From positions 190,305,147 to 190,369,146 of the forward strand of contig NC_133661.1 in the NCBI RefSeq assembly GCF_037893015.1: DNA of 64,000 nucleotides, read 5' to 3'. The translations under genes and the position numbers were made by a program. Of this stretch, positions 11,240 through 21,682 are shown one piece after another (position 1 is the first letter of the stretch; each line of letters starts with the position of its first letter). Origin of the DNA: Macrotis lagotis. Taxonomy: Eukaryota; Chordata; Mammalia; Peramelemorphia; Peramelidae. The notes beneath the pieces are model-generated. The model did no database searches. It was not told the DNA's origin and saw only the letters and a program-made list of their open reading frames with translations.

Positions 11240-11515
11240 GTGTGGGGTTTGAATCCAGTCTTAGACACTTGAAACTTATTATCTGTCTGACCTTGGGCAA
11301 GCCAATTAATCCTGATTGTCTCATATCCAAGGCCATCTCTAGTCATCCTGTTTCAAATCTAGCCACCAGATCCAGATAGCTCTGGAGGAGAGGGTGGGGC
11401 TGGTGACTAAGTACAGTACCCCCCTCATTCAAAACCAATTCAAGAGCTTGTTATGGCATCACCTCCCTGATGTCATGGTATTCTTTGAGAATGAAGGACA
11501 AACATCATCATGTAA
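11240..11515 (+). repeat. Longer marsupial SINE type (ends GAATGAAGGACAAACATCATCA)
   Basis: Starts at 'ggggtttgaatccagtcttagacac', then 'gaccttgggcaagcc', and runs on through a second half ('ccagatagctctggaggagagggtggggctggtgac') to 'ctttgagaatgaaggacaaacatcatca'. The same 3' half is seen at 45065-45140 and 61083-61245, so it is a separate SINE class from the short SINE that is common here. Confidence 0.7.
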
Positions 11516-11519
11516 AATT

Positions 11520-12240
11520 GTTCTATCTATACTTCTATTATCTATATATACTTTCTTTGGATGTAAAAAATTTTGTCACTTAATGAGCATATAATAAAGA
11601 GAGGCAAATAAAGTTGCATTGGGCAACATGCCAAAATGAGTCCTGATACATTGTGGAGAAACTAAAGAAGAGTTCTGCAGAAACATATACAATACTATTT
11701 TTAAAATAACAGTAATTCATTTTGGCTTTGTTTAGATTACTGTGATCATTACATATGAATTATTCCCTTGGTTCTATTCTTTTCCTTCAGCATCAGTTTA
11801 TATGTATATATGTCTTTTGACATGTCTGAATTTCTCATATTCATAGCTTTTCAATAGTATTACATTTCATTTATAAAATAGAAAAAATTACCGGTATTTT
11901 TAAAATATAAATAAAAGTTATTAACCAGATAAAAAAATCAATGTTATTCAGTCTTTAAAAGTCACTTGCATTTCTATTGCTTATCAATTGTTTGAATTGA
12001 GCAAAACGTAAAGGGGCCTTTGGTAAAGCAAATATAAAGGAGCTTTGTGAAAAAAATTAAATGAGTCCTTTAATCTCTGTCATTTAACTGTGGTGTTTAA
12101 AGTATTAATAGTTCTTTTTTCATTAAATTTTTTGGTTAACAGAAATCTACTTATTTCTCTATCTCATATCTGCCCTATTGAAAAAGAAAACAAAAGAAAA
12201 TCCATTTAATAAATATCCTTAGTCAAGCAAGGCAATTTCT
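11520..12240. other. Unrecognised AT-rich intergenic DNA
   Basis: No gene, RNA or clear repeat seen. The composition is AT-rich throughout. Confidence 0.5.
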
Positions 12241-12645
12241 TTCAATAACTGTGAGAAAAACATCTCAAGATTGCACCACCTCTCTATCAAGAAGTAGATA
12301 GCATGTTTCAACATTAATCAACTTCATCATCATGCAATCATATTATTGCACTGCTCAGACACCATATGGCTTTCAAAATTATTTTTACAATGTAATTTTG
12401 ATATGTTATTCTCCTGATTCAATTTACTTCATTCTTCATTAGTTTTCAAAAATTATTCATTTTTATATTGTTGCTATAGAATAAATTGATCTTCTGATTC
12501 TGCTCACTTCACTCTGCAGCAGGTCCTACAAGTCTTCTGTCTCATTGAAATCATCTATTTGATAATAACAATTTTTCCTGAGTCCTCTGTTGGACTCTTA
12601 ATGAGCTCTGATAAATGTTTAATAACCAGATTGAAAGAGTGAAAG
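12240..12645 (-). repeat. Antisense L1 fragment, paralogous to 47.0-49.7 kb
   Basis: Includes the antisense L1 3' text 'tctgctcacttcactctgcagcaggtcctacaagtcttctgtctcattg'. The left part (cactgctcagacaccatatggctttcaaaattatttttaca) matches 47145-47190. The right part (gataataacaa ... cttaatgagctctgataaatgttta) matches 49640-49730, so the similarity extends past the L1. Confidence 0.6.
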
Positions 12646-13389
12646 GAAGTTGCAGGGGGCTGAGCCAAGATGGTGACAGGAGAAGAGCCTCTCCTAGGTG
12701 TTCCTGCCATAATATTTCAAAAATCACAAAATTATGACTCTGGCTAAATTTTCGAGAGACAGAACCCAAAGAGGGATCCAATGAGGCAATTCTCCAGTCC
12801 AAGGTAATCTGTAAAATATTGGAAAGGATCTGCTCCATGGGGTTAGAGGGGCAGCCCACCAGAGTAAAGGAATTTCAGCCTCCAGGAGGCAGCCCCAGGG
12901 CACCTGGGAGCTGCAGCTCATGGCAGCAGGGGCAGTTTCCTGACCTACACTCCAGGAGAACCAGAAACAACTTGGAAGATCAGCAGGGGGATCTCTGCCA
13001 GAGTGAGCAGGTGAAGCCCAAGACTTCAGGGCACTCAGCAAGCATTGGCAGCCCAGATCCAGGAAATGGAAGCAGGTGGAGCCAGTAAGTACGAGCCCAC
13101 AGGCAACTAATGCTACCAAAGGTGGGGGAGTGGAAAGAGAATTCCGAGGTCTATCCTCTGTACCTGAAACAGGACTCTGGGGCTCTGACCACATTCAGAT
13201 CCTGATCACTGTCTAGGCTCCCCATAGAACAGCAGGGCCCCCCCACCTCAGCCCCATGGCAGAGGGGTACACTTGTGGTCATTCACAGACCAATAGGGAA
13301 GACAGAGCTTCACACACTGAGATCCTTAGGGGGGTCCCAATAATAATCAAAAGCTCAGGAAGCACCCCAAAACCAGGTATAGGCTGGGT

Positions 13390-13961
13390 ATATGTGAAAC
13401 ATCTCATTGAAAAAAACAACTGATCTGGAAAACAGATTCAAGAAAGATAATTTAAAAATTATTGGGCTACCTGAAAGTCATGATCAGGAAAAGAACCTTG
13501 ACCTCATTTTTAAACAATTCCAACAGGAAAATTGCCCAGATATCTTAGAAGCAGAGGGCAAAATAGAAATTGAGAGAATCCACCAATCACCCTCAGAAAG
13601 AGATCCAAAAAAGAACAACCCCCAGGAATATTATAGCCAAGTTCCAGAACTCCCAAGTCAAAGAGAAAATATTGCAAGCAACCAGAAGGACACAATTCAA
13701 GATTGTGGAGGTGCAGTCAGGATCACACAGGACTTAGCAGAAACTACATTAAGGGCTTGTAGGGTTTGGAATATAATATTCCAGAAGGCAAAAGAGCACA
13801 GAATGCAACTGAGAATCAACTACCCAGCAAAACTGAACATCCTCTTCCAGGGGAAAAGATTGACTTTCAATGAACCAGGGTAATTTCAGTTGTTCCTGCT
13901 GAAACAACCAGAACTGAACAGAAAGTTTGATCTTCTAATACTTGGCTCAGGTGAAGCATAG
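13390..13961 (+). pseudogene. L1 ORF1 remnant of E1 (C-terminal half)
   Basis: ORF1p is the trimeric RNA-binding chaperone of L1 particles. Here only the RNA-recognition and C-terminal parts remain. The longest open part (13407-13883, 158 codons) contains LENRFKKDNLKIIGLPE, the L1 ORF1p hallmark, and ends NILFQGKRLTFNEPG before a TAA that falls inside the normal frame. The natural end corresponds to TAG at 13959-13961. The N-terminal coiled coil and the original start are deleted, so it should not make a working protein. Confidence 0.85.
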
Positions 13962-14610
13962 AGAGTGGAGGAGAAGGGTAAAATATGAGGAACTTAATGA
14001 TGATGAACTACATATATTCCTGCATAGAAAATGACACTGATAATACTCATATGAACCTTCTCATTTAATAGAGCAGGTAGAAGGAAATTTTATATATGAA
14101 GCACAGGAAAGAGCTGAATTTGAAGATATAATATAGGGTAAAAATAGAGTCAATGGCTAAAAGGGAAATGTAATGGGAGAAAGAAAAAGGAGAGGTGGAA
14201 TAGGCTAAGATATTTCATATAAGTTTTTTTTTACTGCAATGAGCTATTGCAATAATATGGAAGGAGGGAAGAGGATGGGGAATGAGGGAACCTTCACTCT
14301 CATCAGAGGTGGCATTGAATTTGCATGAACTGATGCTGAGAGAGATGAGCAGAACCAGAAAAACATTGTACACCCTAACAGCAACATGGCGGTGATGATC
14401 AATTTTGATGGACTTGCTCATTGCATCAGTGCAACAATCATGGACAATTTGGATCTGTGATGGAGAATACCTTCTGTATGCAGAGAAAGAATTGTGGAAT
14501 TTGAACAAAGACCAAGGACCATTACCTTTAATTTAGAAAAAAATGTATCTTATTGGCTAATCTTGCTATCTCTTTTACTTTATGTTTTTTCCTTAAGGAT
14601 ATGATTTCTC

Positions 14611-14762
14611 AGGGCAACTAGGAGACACAGTGGATAGAGCACCGGTCCTGGAGTCAGGAGTACCTGAGTTCAAATCTGGCCTAAGACACTTAATAATTAC
14701 CTAGCTGTGTGGCCTTGGGCAAGCACTTAACCCCATTTGCCTTGTAAAAACCTAAAAAAAAA
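14611..14762 (+). repeat. Marsupial tRNA-derived SINE nested in E1
   Basis: Sense copy within the 3' UTR of E1. A 13-bp target-site duplication GATATGATTTCTC flanks it at 14598-14610 and 14763-14775, so the SINE is younger than E1. Confidence 0.93.
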
Positions 14763-14934
14763 GATATGATTTCTCTCTCATCACATTCAATTTGGATCAA
14801 TGCATACCATGGAAACAATGTAAGGACTGGCAAATTGCATTCTATGGGGGGTGGGGGAGGGAAGTAAGATTAGGGGAAAAATTGTAAAACTTGAAATAAA
14901 TAAAATCTTAAAAAAAAAAAAAAAAAAGGTCACA

Positions 14935-15220
14935 GATAATCAGAATGGGAATGAGAAAGACTTAAGGTAGGGAGACCTACCAGATGAACTATTTCAATAG
15001 TCCAGGTGTGAAGTGAGGAGGGCATGAACAAACTGTTGTCAATGTCAGAGGAGACTCATATGTGAGATATGTTATGAAGGTAGAAATAATAAGACCTAAC
15101 AACAGATTGAGCATGGGATGTAAGAAAGTTAGGAGTTGAGGACAACACCCATCTAGGGTAGTAGCCTGGATGATTGAAATAGTGGTATAGTAATAGGGAA
15201 GCTATTCTTTGATTCCCATT
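14935..15220 (-). repeat. Ancient interspersed repeat, family not assigned
   Basis: The text 'ctatttcaatagtccaggtgtgaagtgaggagggcatgaac' and 'aggagttgaggacaacacccatc' belongs to a widespread old mammalian repeat that I recognise by pattern but cannot name. A different part of the same family seems to occur at 41990-42370. Strand is nominal. Confidence 0.4.
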
Positions 15221-15636
15221 TAACTCTTCTGGCTAATGCATTCTTGTAGAGATATTGTATGAAGTCTTCTTTAAGTGTGTCTCATAGTATTTTATGGAAT
15301 TTTCTTATGGATAATTTTAATTAGAAATTTAATTAGAGAAATAAATAGAAAAATTTTAATCTAGAAAAATATCAGAAGAGGCAAGTAAATTACTGGATAT
15401 ATTTAATTCTTATAGTTTATCAATTTAATTATCAATAAACTCTAAATGGATAGAACTTAGGCATCAAAGGTCACATTATGAACAAATTAGAGAAATAAGG
15501 AAAAATATCTATTAGATCTTTGAATAGAAAAAAAAATTCTTATCAACCAAGTGGTAAAGAAGATCATAAAAGATGATTTTGACTAAATAAAATTAAAAGT
15601 TTTGTACAAAATATAATAAAGTTAATATTAAAAGGA

Positions 15637-15782
15637 GGGGGGGGCTAGGTGACGCAGTGGATAAAGCACCAGCCCAGGAGTACCTGGGTTCAAATCAGGT
15701 CTCAGACACTTAATAATTACCTAGCTGTGTGGCCTTGGGAAAGCCACTTAACCCCATTTGCCTTGCAAAAAAACTAAAAAAA
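15637..15782 (+). repeat. Marsupial tRNA-derived SINE
   Basis: Sense copy with an imperfect target-site duplication: AATATTAAAAGGA (15624-15636) against AATATTTAAAGGA (about 15783-15795). About 10 bases of the 'ggagtcagg' region are missing. Confidence 0.9.
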
Positions 15783-15846
15783 AATATTTAAAGGAAACAA
15801 TTAACCAGGAACTTGCCAGAAGTTTTCCTTAAAAAGATCTCATTTC

Positions 15847-15893
<47 letters not shown>

Positions 15894-15922
15894 TAGATAT
15901 ATATCGATATATATAGATATAT
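15847..15922. repeat. (GATA)n microsatellite grading into AT repeat
   Basis: Eleven or so GATA units to about 15892, then irregular GATATA/TATATC to 15922. Confidence 0.95.
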
Positions 15923-16059
15923 AATATGGAACTCAATAAATGGTCTAAGGATATGAATAGGATGATACATTCTCTATTGATGATTTGTGGGAAAAGTCTC
16001 TCAGTAAGAGGGATACTAAACTTACTGGATCATTAATGATTTTATGTTGTCATCAAAGA

Positions 16060-16640
16060 AGATCATTAGTATAAATAGCCCAAGGATATGAGCTTGGCAC
16101 TGTGCTATTTAACACTTTTATCAATAACTCAGATAAAGGCATGGATAGCATCTTTATGAAATTTGAAGACGGCAGAGATCATTAGTGCACTGGATGGCAG
16201 ATTCAGAATCAAGAAAATTTTGACAGGTTAGTATACTGGGCTGAATCAAATTAAATGGAATGTAATAGTATAAAATGATAAGCTTTAAAAAATCAGTGAC
16301 ATTAAATACAAAACAGGGAAAACAAGGTTAGACAACATTTTGCCTAAAAGAGAGTGGATGACAAACTCCATATGAGTAAACATTGTTATTTGACAGCCAA
16401 AAAATCCTATTGGAACTTGGGCTCCAATAAAAAATACATAGCTTCTAGGAATCAGGATAAGAGAGAATCTTGAAATATTCTTCCTTGGCCAAATCACATA
16501 TGGAATACTGTGTTTGTTCTGAGAAACTAATTTTAGGAAACACATCAATAACTCATGGTGAAGTAAAACCTCCGATTTCCCTAGTCTGTTGTGTCCATGT
16601 AGGGGAGTGCATATTTTTCTCTCTCCTATTAGGAAGATCA
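16060..16640 (+). repeat. L3/CR1-type LINE remnant (ORF2 reverse-transcriptase and downstream part)
   Basis: The order of phrases follows CR1/L3: 'gatatgagcttggcactgtgc', 'tttatcaataactcagataaaggcatggatagcatc', 'tttatgaaatttgaagacggcag' (decayed FADD-type motif), 'actggatggcagattcagaatcaag', 'gggctgaatcaaattaaatggaatgtaa', 'gacagccaaaaaatcctatt', 'catagcttctaggaatcagg', 'catatggaatactgtgtttgttctgag'. It is broken throughout, and the minus-strand frame 16285-16941 over it is spurious. Confidence 0.75.
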
Positions 16641-16779
16641 TGGACAAACCTGATTCCAGGGTTCCACATGCATTGCCAATGACAGCTCCCAAGATATCCC
16701 AACATAAGGCAAATGATTGATGAGTGCTTTCAAAGAATGGTAGAGCTGATTTGATTAATTTCCAGAGAGAGCAGTAAAA

Positions 16780-16781
<2 letters not shown>

Positions 16782-16830
<49 letters not shown>

Positions 16831-16851
16831 TGTGTGTGCGTGCGTGCATGC

Positions 16852-16896
<45 letters not shown>
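16782..16896. repeat. (GT)n-(GA)n compound microsatellite
   Basis: About 60 bp of GT with a few GTGC variants, followed by about 44 bp of GA. It produces false repetitive frames on both strands. Confidence 0.97.
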
Positions 16897-16897
<1 letters not shown>

Positions 16898-16929
16898 ATC
16901 TGTGATCTTTCTAAGGTGTAGATTTGAAC

Positions 16930-17315
16930 ATGCCATCCCAAGTCACCTAGTCAAACACCAGTAGCTCCTTATTACCTCCAGGAGTAAATATAAAATTATG
17001 TGTTTGACTTAAATCCCTTCATAACCTGAACCCTTTCCACCTTTCCAAGTTATCTTACCTTTTATTTCCCCTCCCCATATTCTATGATTCAATGATGCTG
17101 GCCACCTTGAAGTTTCTCATATTCAACACACTACTTTGTGACTCTAGACATTTTCACTGACAGTGCACCATGCCTGTACTTCTCTCCTTCCTCATCACCA
17201 CATAGCTTCCCTGATCAGATAAAGTCCTACCTTATACAAGAAGCCTTTCTTGGTCCTCTTTGCCATAATGCCTTTCCTTAAAAATTATTATAATTTATTC
17301 TGTATATGTCTAGCT

Positions 17316-17380
<65 letters not shown>

Positions 17381-17530
17381 GCTAATATGTGTGTGTGTGT
17401 GTATAGTCTCCCTCATGAAAAAGCAAGCTCCTGAGAACACAGATTGCTTTTGTTTTGCCTTTCTTTATATCCCCAGGACTTGCTATAGTACCTGACACTT
17501 AGAGGTTCTTAATAAGTGCATATTGACTTA
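16930..17530 (+). repeat. LINE-2 3' end, interrupted by a microsatellite
   Basis: Reads 'accagtagctccttattacctccaggagtaaatataaaatta', then 'tacaagaagcctttcttggtcc', and after the microsatellite 'tatatccccaggacttgctatagtacctgacacttagaggttcttaataagtgcat', the typical LINE-2 3' end. The (TA)n-(GA)n-(GT)n tract at 17315-17402 splits it. Confidence 0.75.
17315..17402. repeat. (TA)n-(GA)n plus short (GT)n microsatellite
   Basis: About 25 bp of TA, 40 bp of GA and, after a short gap, 14 bp of GT, all inside the LINE-2 copy. Confidence 0.97.
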
Positions 17531-18116
17531 ATGAGGTATTTGCTTCTGACAATAATAACAATTCTGGTTATTGTTTAACATGATTTGCTATGAAGACTTA
17601 ACTAAATTAAGAAAGACAGAATTGCTATGTACAACCAGGATACCCTGCCACCATTTAAAAAGGACACACATACAAACACATGAGCACATATGAAAAGTTC
17701 ATACCATGAAGAAACACAAGTAGACAATACATATGGATAACGAACATATATGAAAACTCACATGGTGGAATCACTTGACCAGTGCCCAAATCTCTGGCCA
17801 GGGTGCACATATGGCAACTCAGAATTTCAATGCTGCAGAAACAATAATAACTTCTGTTGGTACAATTTTCTGTTCTCTAATAGTTAACTGTCATCTCCAT
17901 TAGACCCTTCTCATGGTTAGAGTTGTCTTCTCTTGGGTTTTTAGCTATTCAGTTTCTTCAGAGTCATCTGTTGTTCTCTCCTATCTTCAGTCATAGTAGA
18001 GAAAATGCTTAGCCTCTTTCTGTGAAAACACCAAGGCTCTTTTGGTGTGTAGCCTAGAGCAAAGTTCCACTGTACGCAGTCTGACAGTCCGAAAAAAACT
18101 AGAATTTTCATGTGGA

Positions 18117-18280
18117 TTATATATAATGCTTTTTTTAATTATGTGCAAAGATTGCTTTCAACATTCATCCTTTTGTACGTCTTTGAGATAAACATTTTTA
18201 TACCACCTTCCTTTCCCCCATCCCCATGGCAGCAAGCAATAGGATACAGGTTGTACATGTACAGAATGCATATCATGTTG
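18117..18280 (-). repeat. L1 3'-end fragment, antisense
   Basis: Reverse of the tail seen at 36440-36755: 'taattatgtgcaaagattgctttcaacattcatcc' and 'ggcagcaagcaataggatacaggttgtacatgtacag'. The A2 equivalent is near 28915-29065. Confidence 0.65.
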
Positions 18281-18639
18281 ATTGTTTGTTCCTGAGGTCA
18301 AGTTGCTTAAAGGCATTTTGGGGTTTTAAAGGTTTGTCAAATTCCTAATCTTAAGAAATTTATTAGTCCTCTTGGAGAATTTTTAAGATTCTACTCTGCT
18401 GTTGGGTGCACTTTCTGTTGAGTCCATTTTTTGGAACTAAAAAATAGCATAATATTAAATTTTCTGTATATTTGGATTGTGATGCTATCTGTACTGGGAT
18501 AAAAGTTATTTCTACTGCTTAAGAAACTTATCTTCCATCAAAACTCAGCTTAGATATCAAATCACTCCATATTCCTTGGTTGTTAGTGCTATCTCTCTCC
18601 TCCAATTATCTTACATCTATTTGTATGAATTTATGTTAT

Positions 18640-18760
18640 ATCCCAGTAAAATAAAAGCACCTTGAAGCTGAGCCATTTTTTCATTTTGTCTTTGTATTCC
18701 CACATCTAACAGAATACTTTTGTACATAGTAGGTGATTAATAAATGCTTGTGGGAATTTA
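18640..18760 (+). repeat. LINE-2 3' end
   Basis: Ends with 'tttgtctttgtattcccacatctaacag ... gtacatagtaggtgattaataaatgcttgtggg', the standard LINE-2 terminus. The A2 equivalent is near 29440-29545. Confidence 0.7.
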
Positions 18761-19724
18761 TAAAAAACCTGCCTACTCTCTGCTTGTATTCTAATTAGGG
18801 ATACCCTTGACTTTTGGGTCAGTGTTATCACCTATAATTTTCCATTCTTTTTGCTATACTTCCTTCCTTGGGATGTTCCTCAGTGCTTTCAAGATTGTGT
18901 CATATCTCAAATGCATTTCTTCAATATATATGGTTAATTGAGCTAGTCCTGCTATAGTTGTCTTCTTTAGAGTCATTTCAAATTCCTCTTACAGCCTTTG
19001 GGAGATTGATGCTCTAAAGTTCAAATAATGATTCCATTAACGATGATAATAAGACTATATCATTACGGTCCTTAACACATGTTCGAATTTTATTTTTATC
19101 TGAAAAAATCTAGGTATTTATTGTCCTTCTTCCAGTTCTTTAGTTGGGTGAAACACTAAACTTTCTAAAGAATTACTTTCACTCCATTATTTCAAGTTAT
19201 TTTCTGAGGTGCTCATAATTCTTTGTTATCTTTCTCTGTAATGATTTACAATGAATGTGTATTCTAAATCACAATTACCCTTGGCTTCAACCTCTGCCTG
19301 TGACAGATACCAAAGATTGTCTAGCTAAGGCAGATTTCTGAACTCTTTTGACTTCTTTCTTGTGGTTAAATGCCCAAAAGTCAAAGTTGGTTGGTCACAG
19401 TTTGGAAACCTCAGAAATGGGTTTTCAGACTTCCCATTTGGAAAGGAGAAGAGTTGATCTCACTCACTCAATGCCTTTTTCCTTCCACTAGATCGATTCA
19501 AGGGTATTACCTCTTCTTTAAACACCACTTGAACTCAACTGTTCCTTCTTTTGACTGGTAGGCTAAAGTATTTCTAGAGACTCCAAAGCTCAAAATGTTA
19601 TGCTCTAAACAAGATGAAAAGAATTTGCTTAACTTGATGGGAAAATAAAAGTTCCCAGAATCAATTTAAATTCTTTTGATTCTATTTAAAGGAGATCGTG
19701 GAGAAGATGAAAGCTCCCATTTCT

Positions 19725-20335
19725 GCCAAAATATTTATAGCAGCTCTGTTGGGGCAGCAAAGAATCGGAAACAAAGTAAATGTTCATTATCTGAGAAATA
19801 GAAAAACAAATTATGACATAAGAATGTAATGAAATAGTCCTACATAATTAATGACAAATATAATGAAAACAGAGAAACCTGGAAAGATTTTTATGTTCTG
19901 CTGTTACGTGAAGTAGGCAGAGCCAAGAAAACATAACAATGACAACAATGATGTAACTAGAAAAAAAAACAATCACAAAATAATCAAAAGATAAATGCTG
20001 CATAATTTTATAAAAAACATGACCCCCCACAGAAGATATATATAGGAAGATATCTTCTCTCCCCATTCTACTATAGATCTGGAAGGACTCATGGGTACCT
20101 CATATTTAGCATCAGAGGAATTTTTTGATGTATTTATCAGTTTTGCTCACTTTTTTCTGTCAATGTTCTCTTTTTTTCTTCAAAATACATTATCTATTTC
20201 ATGGGATGGTTCTCTAGGAGGGGAGAAGAGAGGTACACTATGGGAAATTATAGATTTTGAATGGAAGAAAAACAAAAGATAATAATAAAAATGTTATTTA
20301 AAAATACACAATGTGTATTTAAAAAATACACACTA
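19725..20335 (+). repeat. LINE (L1-type) 3'-end remnant
   Basis: Contains 'aaaatatttatagcagctctgttggggcagcaaagaatcgg', 'ttatgttctgctgttacgtgaagtaggcagagcc' and a tail around 'ggatggttctctaggaggggag'. The A2 equivalent is 30585-31165. Confidence 0.6.
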
Positions 20336-20636
20336 CTTTTTCAGAGAGATGATAAAAATTATTCATCAAAAAAAAATCACCATAAGATTCTCTCACATAT
20401 AAATAGCTTGGCAGGCCTCCAAATAGGAAAATCTTTAACATTTGGACAAATATTCAGATCTCTATTTGAATCCAGTGTGTTTCCACCAAACCTCTAGTAT
20501 CACTACACATAATTAATGACATACAGGAATCTATTAATCTATTAATACTAACATCTTTATATAGCAATAATAATAATTAATTATTTTATTATAATGTTTA
20601 TTAATAATAATAATTAGTATGGATTACAATTGAACA

Positions 20637-20934
20637 AGAAATTGAACAAGAAATTTAGAGTCATTGAGAGGCTCCAGTGGCTTAAAGTAATATGTAATTC
20701 CAGAAACTATCAAATTTTTTGGAGGGTAACATGATTAACAAAATGAGCAGTCATTCTCCCTGTGGTAGGAGGAGCACTTGTTTTATAGAAGCTGGGATGG
20801 ATTGTGATGAGCAGCACTCTATCCCCTCATTATCTGGAGATGACAGTCAACTTGGTGGACTTTCCCATGGAAAGCACAAGCACAGTATCTACCAAGTCTG
20901 ACCAAGGGTAACCTTTAATATCATAAGCCCGGTT
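20637..20934 (+). mobile_element. LTR-like repeat R, left part (continues after E2)
   Basis: The repeat begins TGAACAAGAAATTTAG and shares at least 180 bp with the right edge of the window (63822-64000), where it starts at the same base but with different flanking DNA. That makes it an interspersed repeat, and a TG start suits an LTR. It is cut at 20949 by element E2 and resumes at 24192. No protease, polymerase or envelope frame is visible, so a solo LTR or a non-LTR repeat are both possible. Confidence 0.45.
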
Positions 20935-21682
20935 AAAACACATGTCCTGGTCAAGGGGGCGGAGCCAAGATGGGCCACAATAAAGGATCGAGTCTTAGGA
21001 GCTCTCTGATAAAACTCATAAGCTAAGGACTCTAACTAAACTTTCCAGAGACAGAAGCCACAGAGGGACCCAATGAGGCAGTTCTCCTACTGAAGGTAAC
21101 CTGGAAAAGAACAGAAAAGGCTCTGCTTCCCAGTGGTCAGAGGGGGTGGCCCACCAGAGCGAAAGAACCTCAGCCTCCCGGAGGAAGCCCCAGGGTGCTG
21201 GGAGCCACAGCTCACAGCAGCGGGGGGAGTCTCCTGACCTACACCCTGGGGAGCACCAGGCACAAAGTGGGGGGAAGAGCGGGGGACCTCTGCCAGAGGG
21301 AGCACGTGGAGCCCAGCCTTCAGGGCAACACAGTATGCAATGTGGTCTTTCTGCAGCCCTGATCCAGGAATAGAAGCAGGTGGAGCTGGTAAGCAGGAGC
21401 CCCCAGGGCATGAGCCCATTGAGCCTGGGGGAGGGGGGAGTGAAGAGAGACTGCAGAGCTCTGTCCTCTGCCTCTGGAACAGGACTCTGGGGCTCTGACC
21501 AGTCTAGGGGCCCCCCCAGAAGAGCAGGAGGGGCCCTCCCCCACCTCAGCCCCATGGCAGAGGGGGGCGCATATGGTCATTCACAGACCAGGAGGGAGGA
21601 CAGAGCCTCACACACTGAGACCCTTGTGGGAGTGTCCCAAAAGATCAGGAAGCACCCCAAAAACAGGCACAGGCTGGGAAAA

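Larger units (their letters stand above)
12655..14927 (+). mobile_element. Half-L1 (HAL1-like) element E1: L1 5' UTR + ORF1 remnant + L1 3' UTR, no ORF2
   Basis: Non-autonomous LINE. It opens with GGGGGCTGAGCCAAGATGGTGAC, has about 700 bp of GC-rich 5' UTR, then part of ORF1 (13390-13961), a short spacer, and from about 14313 the standard L1 3' UTR (tgcatgaactgatgctgag ... aacaatcatggacaatttgg), ending in AAATAAAATCTTA plus an 18-base poly(A). The region where ORF2 should lie is absent. ORF1 is itself shortened: the 5' UTR end (aggctggg) joins directly to 'acatctcattgaaaaaaac', skipping about 540 bp that E2 has. A SINE sits in the 3' UTR. I see no convincing target-site duplication. Confidence 0.85.
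17445..20566. repeat. Duplicated block A, copy A1
   Basis: Shared with 27362-31415 in the same order and orientation. Matching landmarks include 'gaagaaacacaagtagacaat' (17709 and 28311), 'agtcatctgttgttctct' (17963 and 28745), 'gagaaacctgg/aaaagat' (19871 and 30730) and 'ggatggttctctaggaggggagaag' (20202 and 31062). Flanks differ. The block holds LINE debris only: an antisense L1 3' end near 18117-18280, a LINE-2 3' end near 18645-18755, and a LINE 3' end from about 19725. No gene is visible in it. Confidence 0.85.

Noticed and set aside
13407-13883. Functional L1 ORF1 protein in E1
   Set aside because: The N-terminal half is deleted and a stop falls inside the normal C-terminal frame.
16285-16941. 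218-codon minus-strand frame with His/Thr and Ser/Leu runs
   Set aside because: The runs are the translated (GT)n-(GA)n microsatellite, and the rest is the antisense strand of an L3/CR1 remnant.
21016-21580. Long open frames (up to 179 codons) on the minus strand and overlapping plus-strand frames
   Set aside because: They lie in the GC-rich 5' UTR of half-L1 E2, where stop codons are rare. E1 (12724-13194) shows the same effect.
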